A stretch of DNA of 64,000 nt from Candidatus Formimonas warabiya (GTDB lineage Bacteria; Bacillota; Dehalobacteriia; Dehalobacteriales; Dehalobacteriaceae). A model generated the notes under the pieces. It made no database searches. It worked only from the letters and a program-made list of their open reading frames with translations, and was not told the DNA's origin. Below are positions 52,202-64,000 of this stretch, piece after piece (within the stretch, counting starts at the first letter, position 1; each line of letters begins with the position of its first letter). Location: NCBI RefSeq assembly GCF_002777255.1, contig NZ_CP017634.1, positions 3,980,903-4,044,902 on the forward strand. Reading direction: 5' to 3'. The position numbers and the translations under genes are program-made.

Positions 52202-53833
52202 ATGTTTAGCGATTTTACCAACGGGAAATTAAAAAAAAGTGTTTTTTGGCCGCCGTTTCTTTTGCTGATTGCAGCAGTCATCTATAGTTTCGCGGACAAA
52301 GAGGGGTTTGCCAAACTCACGAATGATGCAAACTATTGGATATTTATTCATTTTGGCTGGCTCTTTATGTTAACTGCTATGGCCCTGCTTTTCATTTGTC
52401 TGGCAGTTTGTTTTGCCCCCATCGGTAAAGTCAGGATTGGAGGATCCCACGCCAAACCGTTGTTAAGCAGGTGGAAATGGTTCGCTATCACCTTGTGTAC
52501 AGGAATTGCCGTGGGGATCCTGTTTTGGGGAGTTGCTGAGCCCATGTCGGTTTTTTCAGCCCCGCCCAATGTGGGAATAAAAGGAAGTAGTACGGATGCC
52601 GCCATCTATGCCATGTCAACGATGTATTTCCACTGGACTTTTCTTCCTTATGCCATTTATACCGTTCCGGCATTACTATTTGCCTTTGCCTATTATAATA
52701 TGAAAAAGCCCTTTAGCTTAGGATCTCTTTTATATCCGTTGTTAGGTGAAAGATCTTTGGGGATATTCGGCAGGATTACCGATGCCGTTTGTGTGTATGC
52801 CCTTGTATTGGGTATGGCCGCTTCTCTTGGCATGGGGATCTTGTCCATCGCCGGAGGGCTCAGCAAGCTTTTTTTAATCAAAGCGAATTTGATCACTTGG
52901 GCTGTGATTGATATAGTCATCGTGGTCACCTTTGTGATATCCGCCATCACCGGCCTGATGAACGGAATCAAATGGTTGTGTGATATTAATGGAAAGATAT
53001 TCCTCGCCCTGCCCATCTATATTTTAGTTTTTGGTTCGGCGACTTTTGTGGCTAATTTTTCCGTTCAGTCGTTGGGGCACTTTCTGAAGAACTTCTTTGA
53101 AATGGCTTTTTATACAGGCGGGATCACCAATGACCAGTGGCCTGTTTGGTGGACTATTTTTTGCTGGGCAAACTGGATGGCTTGGGCCCCCATTACCGGG
53201 GTGTTCCTTGGCCGAATTGGGTATGGGTACACGGTCAGGGAGTTTATTGGGGTTAATTTAATCGGCACGTCCCTATTCGGTATGGTCTGGTTTGCTTCAT
53301 TCTCCGGCTCGGCTCTTCATATGCAACTATTTCAGAATGTTAATTTAGTGGAAGTTCTAAATACGACCGGGTCGGAATCTGTTATTTACGCCTTTTTTCA
53401 GCAGTTCCCCCTCTCTGTACTCTTGAGTTCCTTATTTATCCTAACCATTTATTTGTCTTATGTGACCGGGTCGGATGCCATGACCTCTTCTATCGGCGGT
53501 TTATGCTCTACCGGCATCTCGCCGGAAAGTCCGGAGCCCTCTATGTTTCAAAAAGTAATCTGGGGGGGCATGCTTGGCATCGTGGCATGGGTGATGATCG
53601 CCTTTGCCGGGATTGATGGCGTGAAAATGCTTTCCAACTTAGGCGGATTCCCCGTGCTTTTCCTTGAAATTGCCTGGGCGGCAGCATTGGTCAAGGTAGC
53701 TTGGAATCCCAGCAAGTATGATTACTTCAAAGAGGATTATACCAAAGATGGTTATCCGATCATTTTTAAGGATGATCAAGATCAGGGAAGTAATCTTAAC
53801 CAGATAAATGCAAACCCACCCATTCAAGGTTAA
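52202..53833 (+). CDS. BCCT family betaine/carnitine/choline transporter
   Basis: The 543-residue inner-membrane importer has about 12 helices. The BCCT signature in helix 8 reads WTIFCWANWMAWAPITGVFL, with the aromatic box used to bind quaternary ammonium. GIAVGILFWGVAEPMSVF and GMAASLGMGILSIAGGLSKL are also family blocks. It presumably imports the substrate of the MttB homologues. The ATG at 52202 follows GGAAGGGGG. It has its own sigma-54 promoter and a strong terminator. Confidence 0.93.
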   Translation: MFSDFTNGKLKKSVFWPPFLLLIAAVIYSFADKEGFAKLTNDANYWIFIHFGWLFMLTAMALLFICLAVCFAPIGKVRIGGSHAKPLLSRWKWFAITLCTGIAVGILFWGVAEPMSVFSAPPNVGIKGSSTDAAIYAMSTMYFHWTFLPYAIYTVPALLFAFAYYNMKKPFSLGSLLYPLLGERSLGIFGRITDAVCVYALVLGMAASLGMGILSIAGGLSKLFLIKANLITWAVIDIVIVVTFVISAITGLMNGIKWLCDINGKIFLALPIYILVFGSATFVANFSVQSLGHFLKNFFEMAFYTGGITNDQWPVWWTIFCWANWMAWAPITGVFLGRIGYGYTVREFIGVNLIGTSLFGMVWFASFSGSALHMQLFQNVNLVEVLNTTGSESVIYAFFQQFPLSVLLSSLFILTIYLSYVTGSDAMTSSIGGLCSTGISPESPEPSMFQKVIWGGMLGIVAWVMIAFAGIDGVKMLSNLGGFPVLFLEIAWAAALVKVAWNPSKYDYFKEDYTKDGYPIIFKDDQDQGSNLNQINANPPIQG

Positions 53834-53864
53834 ATTACTCAAACCTTTAGACTGTTTTAAATCG

Positions 53865-53897
53865 GGTCCCCCGGCTCCGGCCGGGGGACCTTTTTTT
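53865..53897 (+). terminator. Strong terminator after BCCT gene
   Basis: Eleven-pair perfect stem GGTCCCCCGGC - TCCG - GCCGGGGGACC followed by seven T. Its twin stands at 43400. Confidence 0.9.
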
Positions 53898-54077
53898 ATA
53901 CTTTCAGAATTTATAAGTTTTAAAAGGTTGAAAGTATAAGTGCAACTAAGGCTTCCGCCGTCGCCAGAGGCTTGGCGCAAGCCAAGTTTTCTAGTCTATT
54001 TTAAATTTTCGAGTAGATAAATAACATATGTCTTGATTACATATAATAATCCATATTGAGGCGGAGGCCAAAAGAGA
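53897..54077. other. Structured intergenic segment before the NTPase gene
   Basis: TATACTTTCA (53897-53906) pairs with TGAAAGTATA (53929-53938). A GNRA-capped hairpin CTTGGC-GCAA-GCCAAG (53971-53986) is followed by TTTTC. No protein frame is supported. It could be a leader RNA or a small repeated element. Confidence 0.35.
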
Positions 54078-54743
54078 ATGCCGGGACGAATTGTGGAAGC
54101 CTATGTCGGTGAATATGCTTCCGGAAAAAGTGAAAATGCGGTAAACCGGGCTTTATCATTGAAACAGTCCGGCCGCCAGGTTGCTTTGGTGGATTTGGAT
54201 CTGGTGGAGCCATTTTATACTTTGCGGCCCGTGAAACGCCTCCTCATAGAGAAAGGCCTTGATGTAGTGGCTTGGGAGACAAGCCAGACCATGGGTTTGG
54301 GGGAAGCCGGTTCTGTGCTGCATCCGGCAATGAAGTGGGTGCTGCGCCGGCCCGGAGACATTATTTTAGATGTAGGTTACGGCAGTAAAGGGACCAGTGT
54401 TTTAAACCTGGTAGAAGGGGCCAATGAGGACCCGGATTTAAGAATCATTGCCGTGATCAATGTCTGTCGCCCCATGACTTCCACGGTGTCCGATATTGTC
54501 GATTACATCCGTCAATTAGGCAGAATCGATGCCTTGTTAAATAACACGAATTTGGGCGATGATACGACCATTCCTGTGATCCTTGAGGGCGAACAAATCG
54601 TTCAGGAGGCAGCTGCCCTGCTGCATCTGCCGGTAGTGGCCACATCTGTTGCGGCCATTTTTCAGGGAAAAATTGAAGATCAATTATCATCCCAGATACC
54701 GATCCGTTATCTTTCCAGGTTTATGCCCCAAAGTTTTTGGTAA
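54078..54743 (+). CDS. P-loop NTPase linked to oxoacid oxidoreductase
   Basis: The 221-residue protein has a deviant Walker A, VGEYASGKSENAVNRAL, and a MinD/ParA/CobQ-like look with VALVDLDLVEPFYTLRPVK (switch region) and IILDVGYGSKG. Its exact role is unknown. It directly precedes the four oxidoreductase subunits with a 36-base gap, so it may help assemble or regulate that enzyme. The start follows GGCGGAGGCC. No membrane segment or iron-sulfur cysteine motif is seen. Confidence 0.7.
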   Translation: MPGRIVEAYVGEYASGKSENAVNRALSLKQSGRQVALVDLDLVEPFYTLRPVKRLLIEKGLDVVAWETSQTMGLGEAGSVLHPAMKWVLRRPGDIILDVGYGSKGTSVLNLVEGANEDPDLRIIAVINVCRPMTSTVSDIVDYIRQLGRIDALLNNTNLGDDTTIPVILEGEQIVQEAAALLHLPVVATSVAAIFQGKIEDQLSSQIPIRYLSRFMPQSFW

Positions 54744-54779
54744 ATTCCATACAGACTATAGAGATGGAGGTTAGTGCAT

Positions 54780-55877
54780 ATGGTTTCTAAGCCCATTGAA
54801 GGAGAAAAAAAAGCGTTTGTCACGGGGAATGAGGTTGTAGCTTGGGCCGCTTTGACGGCAGGGGTGGAGATTATGTATGGGTATCCCATTACACCCCAAA
54901 ACGAGATTATGCATTATTGGACCCGAATGGCGCCCAAATTCGGGCGGAGATTTCTCCAGACGGAAGATGAAATTTCCGCAGGGTTTACTACCGTAGGGGG
55001 CATTATGGCAGGGAGAAGAGCCTTTACTGCTACGGCAGGGCCAGGTACTATTTTAATGCAAGAGTCTATGAGCATGGCGGAAATGATGCGCATCCCTGCG
55101 GTTTTGGTGGTTCAGCAAAGAGGCGGCCCGTCCACCGCCACGGTAATTTACTCGCAGCAAGAGGTCACCATGACCTGTTATGGCGGAAACGGGGAAGGTT
55201 TTCGGATCGTTTATTCCACATCAAGCCACCAGGAATTGTATGACTATACGATTAAGGCCTTTAACACGGCATGGAAATACCGGTTCCCTACCTTTGTACT
55301 GGGTGACGGATACCAGGCAAAAATGCGGGAGCCCGTGGTCATGTATGATCCGGAATCACGGGGCATTACCATGGAAGCCACGTCCCCTTATTTAGGCGCT
55401 TCCGGCCTTCCCGGCACGGACCGGGAACCCACCTTATTGAGAAATACCTATAATACGGAAGACGAACTGCTCAAAGTGGTCCTTGATATGGCCCGGGACT
55501 ACGATCAGATTGCTCCTGAGGTGATCGAGTACCAAACCTTTGATACCGAGGATGCGGATGTGGTGATTGTGGCCCATGGGGTGGTGACCCGCGCTGCTCA
55601 GGCGGCGGTGAAAGAATTGCGGGCAGCAGGCGTGAAAGCGGGCCATTTTCGGCCCGTAACCCTCCGGCCCTTTGCGGCAAAAGAATTAAGGCAAATTGCC
55701 GATCAAGCCCGGCACATCCTGGTGGTGGAATCTGCCTATGGACAGCTGAAAAAACTTATTGTGGATGCTATTTACGGCTGTACCACTCCCCTGGATACCC
55801 ATTACAAACCAGGAGAAGGGATTACTTCGGAAGAGATTGTGCAAAAAGTGCACAGCTTGCGCAATCACCTAAATTAA
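54780..55877 (+). CDS. 2-oxoacid:ferredoxin oxidoreductase, alpha subunit
   Basis: The 365-residue subunit holds the pyrimidine-binding-like and transketolase-C-like domains: GVEIMYGYPITPQNEIMHYW, QTEDEISAGFTTVGGIMAG, TATAGPGTILMQES, and VVQQRGGPSTAT. The catalytic pattern fits KorA/VorA-type enzymes acting on larger oxo acids rather than the single-chain PFOR coded at 28212. I choose the ATG at 54780, nine bases after GGAGG; the GTG at 54774 is too close. It is the first of four consecutive subunit genes. Confidence 0.9.
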   Translation: MVSKPIEGEKKAFVTGNEVVAWAALTAGVEIMYGYPITPQNEIMHYWTRMAPKFGRRFLQTEDEISAGFTTVGGIMAGRRAFTATAGPGTILMQESMSMAEMMRIPAVLVVQQRGGPSTATVIYSQQEVTMTCYGGNGEGFRIVYSTSSHQELYDYTIKAFNTAWKYRFPTFVLGDGYQAKMREPVVMYDPESRGITMEATSPYLGASGLPGTDREPTLLRNTYNTEDELLKVVLDMARDYDQIAPEVIEYQTFDTEDADVVIVAHGVVTRAAQAAVKELRAAGVKAGHFRPVTLRPFAAKELRQIADQARHILVVESAYGQLKKLIVDAIYGCTTPLDTHYKPGEGITSEEIVQKVHSLRNHLN

Positions 55878-55899
55878 TTTGATGGAAAGGAGTTTCAAT

Positions 55900-56667
55900 A
55901 TGGCGCTTGAACTGAAGACTGTAGAACCGGTAATGCCAAAATGCTGGCGTAAAGAAACAAAGACCCATAAATTTTGTCCGGGATGCGGACACGGCCTGGT
56001 CTTAAAGGCATTAGGCACGGCGATAGACGAATTGGGCATCCAGGAGAGGATTGTTTTCGGATGTGACATTGGTTGCTCTCTTCTCGCCTGGGACTTTTTT
56101 AACGTAGACAGTGTCCAAACACACCATGGCCGGACAACTCCTGTGATGACCGGAATTAAAAGGGCTAACCCGGACTTAATTTGTATTGCCTATATGGGCG
56201 ACGGGGGAGGTTATGCCATCGGATCTCAGCACCTTGTGAATGCGGCCGCCAGAAATGAGAGGATTACGGTGATTCTGGCCAATAACACGAATTATGCCAT
56301 GACGGGCGGACAAATGGCACCGACCACCCTGCCGGGGCAAAAAACGGAAACTTCTCCTTATGGGCGCAGTATCGAACAGCAAGGGGAACCTACCCGGGGT
56401 CCGGAGATGGTGGCGGCGATTGCTTCAGAAGGAGCCTATGTGGCCAGGGGGAGTATGGCGAATCTTCGTCAATTAAAAAGCTTCCTGAAAAAGGCTTTGG
56501 AAACCCAGATGGCAGGGACCGGCTTTTCCTTTGTGGAGGCTCTATCCACCTGCCCGACAAACTGGGGTATGAACGCCGAAAAAACATGGCGCTTTCTGGA
56601 GAATGATATGCAGAATTATTATAAAACAGGGGAATTAAAAGTTCCCGGCGTGAAAAAGGAGGGATGA
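55900..56667 (+). CDS. 2-oxoacid:ferredoxin oxidoreductase, beta subunit (TPP-binding)
   Basis: The 255-residue subunit binds thiamine diphosphate: FCPGCGHGLVLKALG, CDIGCSLLAWDFF, MGDGGGYAIGSQHLV (the GDG motif) and LANNTNYAMTGGQMAPTT. The ATG at 55900 follows AAAGGAG; a frame open from 55879 is less likely. Substrate side chains cannot be read with certainty, but the neighbouring leucine/valine-type dehydrogenase operon favours branched-chain oxo acids. Confidence 0.9.
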   Translation: MALELKTVEPVMPKCWRKETKTHKFCPGCGHGLVLKALGTAIDELGIQERIVFGCDIGCSLLAWDFFNVDSVQTHHGRTTPVMTGIKRANPDLICIAYMGDGGGYAIGSQHLVNAAARNERITVILANNTNYAMTGGQMAPTTLPGQKTETSPYGRSIEQQGEPTRGPEMVAAIASEGAYVARGSMANLRQLKSFLKKALETQMAGTGFSFVEALSTCPTNWGMNAEKTWRFLENDMQNYYKTGELKVPGVKKEG

Positions 56668-56671
56668 TCCG

Positions 56672-57229
56672 GTGGCCGTGACAACAAAAATAGCGATTGC
56701 CGGTGAAGGCGGACAAGGGGTACAGTCTGTAGCGAATATTATTGCCGAAGCGGCATATGCCAAGGGAAGACAGGCACTTTACATCCCCAACTTCGGGGTG
56801 GAACAACGGGGCGGCGTGTCCATTGCCTTTATTCAGATTTCTGACGAGGTAATCGGCTCTCCCAAGTTTCCTAAAGGAGATATTGTGGTAGCTTTAAGTG
56901 ACCGGGCCGTGAGGAGGATGCGTCAATATGTAGATGAAAAGACAACCTTTGTATATGATTCCGGTATTAGGGGTGTAGAAAATGACCTGCCTAAGTCCGC
57001 CAAAAAAGTGTTGGGGATTCCGGCCATTGAGATTGCCAGTCAAGAATTCCACCCCCGGGTATTTAATGTCATTATTATGGGGGCGGTCATCGGGGCCACG
57101 CAAGTGGTAGGATTGGATGATGCCAAGCAAGCACTCGAGAAAAAGCTGGCCTATAAATTTGAACAGGATCCCGACTTAAGAGAATTAAACTATCAGGCTT
57201 TGGAACGAGGAACCGGTCTGGTTCAATAA
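56672..57229 (+). CDS. 2-oxoacid:ferredoxin oxidoreductase, gamma subunit
   Basis: The 185-residue subunit begins VAVTTKIAIAGEGGQGVQSV and has the gamma-family blocks ANIIAEAAYAKGRQALYIPN, GVEQRGGVSIAFIQIS and GAVIGATQVVGL. It contributes the CoA-binding part of the complex. The GTG at 56672 follows AGGAGGG. It is four bases after the beta gene. Confidence 0.9.
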   Translation: MAVTTKIAIAGEGGQGVQSVANIIAEAAYAKGRQALYIPNFGVEQRGGVSIAFIQISDEVIGSPKFPKGDIVVALSDRAVRRMRQYVDEKTTFVYDSGIRGVENDLPKSAKKVLGIPAIEIASQEFHPRVFNVIIMGAVIGATQVVGLDDAKQALEKKLAYKFEQDPDLRELNYQALERGTGLVQ

Positions 57230-57247
57230 GGAGGTAAAAAAGTAGAA

Positions 57248-57511
57248 ATGACGGTACAAACAGTACAATTTAAAGCAATCGTTACGGAAAACGGTAAGGG
57301 GATATTTCACCTGTTTCCCGCCTTATGCAAGGGATGCGGATTATGTAAAGAAAAATGCCCGGTCGCTACCATCGGCTGGTCGGAAGAATTAGGTGTTTAT
57401 GGGACGCCTGCTGTGGAGCCGGGACACGGAGAGAAGGACTGTATTGCTTGCGGTATTTGCCAGACGGTCTGTCCTGATTGTGCCATCCGTATTGATAAGA
57501 AGAAGCAATGA
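57248..57511 (+). CDS. 2-oxoacid:ferredoxin oxidoreductase, delta (ferredoxin-like) subunit
   Basis: The 87-residue 2[4Fe-4S] protein has CKGCGLCKEKCPVATIGW and CIACGICQTVCPDCAIRI. It passes electrons from the TPP site to soluble ferredoxin. The gene stands last; in many vor/por operons the delta gene comes first or between others. AAGGAGG precedes it, with the ATG at 57248. Confidence 0.9.
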   Translation: MTVQTVQFKAIVTENGKGIFHLFPALCKGCGLCKEKCPVATIGWSEELGVYGTPAVEPGHGEKDCIACGICQTVCPDCAIRIDKKKQ

Positions 57512-57537
57512 TTTGTCAAAAAAAGTCCTTTCTTTGC

Positions 57538-57567
57538 TTGACAGGCTGTTTGCATCTATGGTATATT
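57538..57567 (+). promoter_or_regulatory. rRNA operon promoter P1
   Basis: TTGACA, an 18-base spacer and TATATT. Confidence 0.65.
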
Positions 57568-57632
57568 AGACAATGTCGCTGGGTACGAGAACAAGTATCC
57601 AAACAAGGCGGATCTTACCAAGTGAAAAGTTG

Positions 57633-57661
57633 TTGACAGACACTTAATTATTTGGTAAACT
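57633..57661 (+). promoter_or_regulatory. rRNA operon promoter P2
   Basis: TTGACA, a 17-base spacer and TAAACT. Confidence 0.75.
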
Positions 57662-57708
57662 GATTAAGCGCCTTGAGAGGGCGGGAAAAGTTACCAGGAA
57701 CAAAACGG

Positions 57709-57737
57709 TTGACAAGAGCCGGAAAGTCTGGTAGACT
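57709..57737 (+). promoter_or_regulatory. rRNA operon promoter P3
   Basis: TTGACA, a 17-base spacer and TAGACT. It is followed by CTGGTCAAGCGC, a near repeat of CTGATTAAGCGC after P2. Confidence 0.75.
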
Positions 57738-57788
57738 GGTCAAGCGCTCGAGAGAGCGGCAGGGAAAAAGAGGAAGAAAAAAAGTATG

Positions 57789-57817
57789 TTGACAAACGTA
57801 AAAGAGTTTGTTAAGAT
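57789..57817 (+). promoter_or_regulatory. rRNA operon promoter P4
   Basis: TTGACA, a 17-base spacer and TAAGAT. A boxA-like TGGTCTTTGAGAAC follows at about 57826, as expected for rRNA antitermination. Confidence 0.75.
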
Positions 57818-57982
57818 ACGAAAGCTGGTCTTTGAGAACTGAACAGTGAAAAGCCTGATGTTTAAACAAAAAGCATCAAACCCTGTAAATAACTTTGAGA
57901 GTTAAGAACAGGTAATTCAAAAACGAGCCAATTAAACTACGATAAAGAGCGTAGCGGCCGAGAGGCTGAGACGATAAATTTT

Positions 57983-62819
<4,837 letters not shown>

Positions 62820-62893
62820 AAGATAGAATCTAAGCATGAAAAGCTCACTGTGTAGTTTTGAGAGAACAATTCTTTCAACAAAGCGCATAAATT

Positions 62894-63013
<120 letters not shown>

Positions 63014-63021
63014 CTAATTTT

Positions 63022-63047
63022 AAACACACCGTAAGGTGTGTTTTTTA
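63022..63047 (+). terminator. rRNA operon terminator
   Basis: AACACACC - GTAA - GGTGTGTT followed by TTTT. Confidence 0.85.
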
Positions 63048-63054
63048 TTATACC

Positions 63055-63087
63055 CGGATCCCGAAAAATGCCCGCCAGGGCTTTTTT
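63055..63087 (+). repeat. CGGATCCCGAAAAA motif with second terminator
   Basis: The motif (63055-63068) is identical over 14 bases to 24559. It is followed by GCCC-GCCA-GGGC and six T, a back-up terminator for the rRNA operon. Confidence 0.55.
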
Positions 63088-63150
63088 ATGTACATATTCT
63101 TAACAATTACGAATAGATATTAGGAAGATGGTAAATCGGAGGTGGGCTTC

Positions 63151-63933
63151 GTGATTGTGATTGATATGAGGGGAAGACGTAAATATAAATGGGGGGTAGG
63201 TCTGATCCTGACCGTGCTGATGCTGGGGATGGTTTTGGCGCCTGCCCAATTAACCGGAAGAAATTATCTGATCAGTATGGTGGCCAAAACCTTTAAGCTT
63301 TTGCCCATTTACAGTGTTGATGTGCCGGATAAAAAAATTTCTATTAGTTTTGATGCTACTTGGGGATCGGAAAGGACCCAGAAAATTTTGGACATATTGG
63401 ATAAACACCAGGTGAAAACCACCTTTTTTCTCGTCAATATCTGGTTAAAAGATTATCCCGATATGGCGAGGTTAATAGCGAAAAAAGGGCATGAGATCGG
63501 CATGCATTCCACGACCCATCCCCACTTTACCCAATTATCCGAAGGACAGATGGAGCAAGAATTAAAAGATAATTTTCAAATGATCCAAGAGATCACGGGC
63601 CAAAAACCGGTACTTTTTCGTCCCCCCTTCGGCGATTACAATAATACGGTTATCCGTACCATCGATAATCTGGGATTTAAGACCATTCAATGGAGTGTAG
63701 ACTCCTTGGATTGGAAAGATCTATCGGCGGAGCAGATTCAAGAAAGAGTCCTGAATAAGATCAAGCCCGGAGCAATTGTTCTGTTCCATAATGACGGGAA
63801 GAATACGCCGGAAGCTTTAGATCCGATCTTAACGACCTTGGAAAAGGAGGGATATAAAATAGTTCCTATTTCAGAACTGCTTCTGAAAGGGGATTACTAT
63901 ATTGACTATGCCGGGGTGCAGAGAAATAAATAG
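63151..63933 (+). CDS. PdaB-like sporulation polysaccharide deacetylase
   Basis: The 260-residue protein has an N-terminal membrane anchor (about 12-32: WGVGLILTVLMLGMVLAP) and a NodB-type deacetylase domain. Motif 1 is SFDATWG, as in PdaB where the usual DDG is replaced. The metal histidines are in HEIGMHSTTHPHF, followed by RPPFGDYN, WSVDSLDW and IVLFHNDG. In Bacillus PdaB is needed for stable spore cortex. The GTG at 63151 follows GGAGG at eight bases; a GTG at 63142 overlaps that site. It stands after the rRNA operon with its own ribosome site. Confidence 0.88.
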   Translation: MIVIDMRGRRKYKWGVGLILTVLMLGMVLAPAQLTGRNYLISMVAKTFKLLPIYSVDVPDKKISISFDATWGSERTQKILDILDKHQVKTTFFLVNIWLKDYPDMARLIAKKGHEIGMHSTTHPHFTQLSEGQMEQELKDNFQMIQEITGQKPVLFRPPFGDYNNTVIRTIDNLGFKTIQWSVDSLDWKDLSAEQIQERVLNKIKPGAIVLFHNDGKNTPEALDPILTTLEKEGYKIVPISELLLKGDYYIDYAGVQRNK

Positions 63934-64000
63934 ATCATGGGAAATGAAGATCGCGGGTCAATCTGAAATTTATTTTGGTGAAAAACTAAAATAAAATGAA

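Noticed and set aside
57633-57840. CRISPR-like direct repeats in the rRNA leader
   Set aside because: The repeated units are promoters plus leader segments with only two or three diverged copies and no uniform spacers.

Overview
This window reads as a chromosome segment from an anaerobic, spore-forming member of the Bacillota, probably a Peptococcaceae/Dehalobacteriia-like clostridium. The genus cannot be fixed from sequence alone. The evidence is the origin-proximal order dnaN-recF-remB-gyrB-gyrA, a large Bacillus-type SRP RNA, BofA and a PdaB-like deacetylase (sporulation), ferredoxin-dependent oxoacid oxidoreductases (anaerobe), and tandem non-pyrrolysine MttB-family methyltransferases with a BCCT betaine transporter. 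That last combination is typical of bacteria living on methylated amines.

Layout. 1-10.8 kb is core: dnaN end, recF, remB, gyrB, gyrA, pdxST, serS, five tRNAs and tadA. 10.8-24.1 kb is an accessory insert between tadA and the SRP RNA, which are neighbours in Bacillus. It holds an orphan PAS histidine kinase, a tRNA-Ser followed by a patch of toxin-antitoxin-like genes and gene remnants, a manganese island (mntH, mntR), an FMN reductase and an iron island (DtxR-type regulator, feoA, feoB). 24.2-31.8 kb returns to core: SRP RNA, dnaX, ybaB, recR, yaaL, bofA, then a large pyruvate:ferredoxin oxidoreductase gene.

31.9-38.3 kb is an unusual gas-vesicle-like operon. It contains an Hsp20, a two-ring Cdc48 ATPase, two GvpA/J-fold proteins each ending in a zinc ribbon (one also carrying two PH-like domains), a tandem Hsp20-like protein, GvpK and GvpF/L. 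GvpN and an ordinary small GvpA are absent. 38.6-43.2 kb holds a phasin-like protein, a UbiB/AarF kinase, a CmpB-type membrane protein, an HD protein, a catalytically degraded PgsA homologue and a divergent TetR regulator whose own operator is shared with the phasin promoter.

43.4-53.9 kb is a sigma-54 regulon bounded by two near-identical terminator hairpins: an unrecognised 420-residue protein, a leucine/valine-type dehydrogenase, a PanB homologue, two MttB homologues, a TyrR-like enhancer-binding protein (ACT-PAS-AAA-HTH) and a BCCT transporter. Both sigma-54 promoters are preceded by TyrR-box-like palindromes. A four-subunit 2-oxoacid:ferredoxin oxidoreductase with a P-loop NTPase follows (54.1-57.5 kb). 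I infer that 43.6-57.5 kb imports and degrades an N-methylated, probably branched-chain, amino-acid-like compound, passing C1 units to folate and the keto acid to acyl-CoA.

57.5-63.1 kb is an rRNA operon with four tandem promoters and an intervening sequence in 23S helix 63. The window ends with a PdaB-like polysaccharide deacetylase gene.
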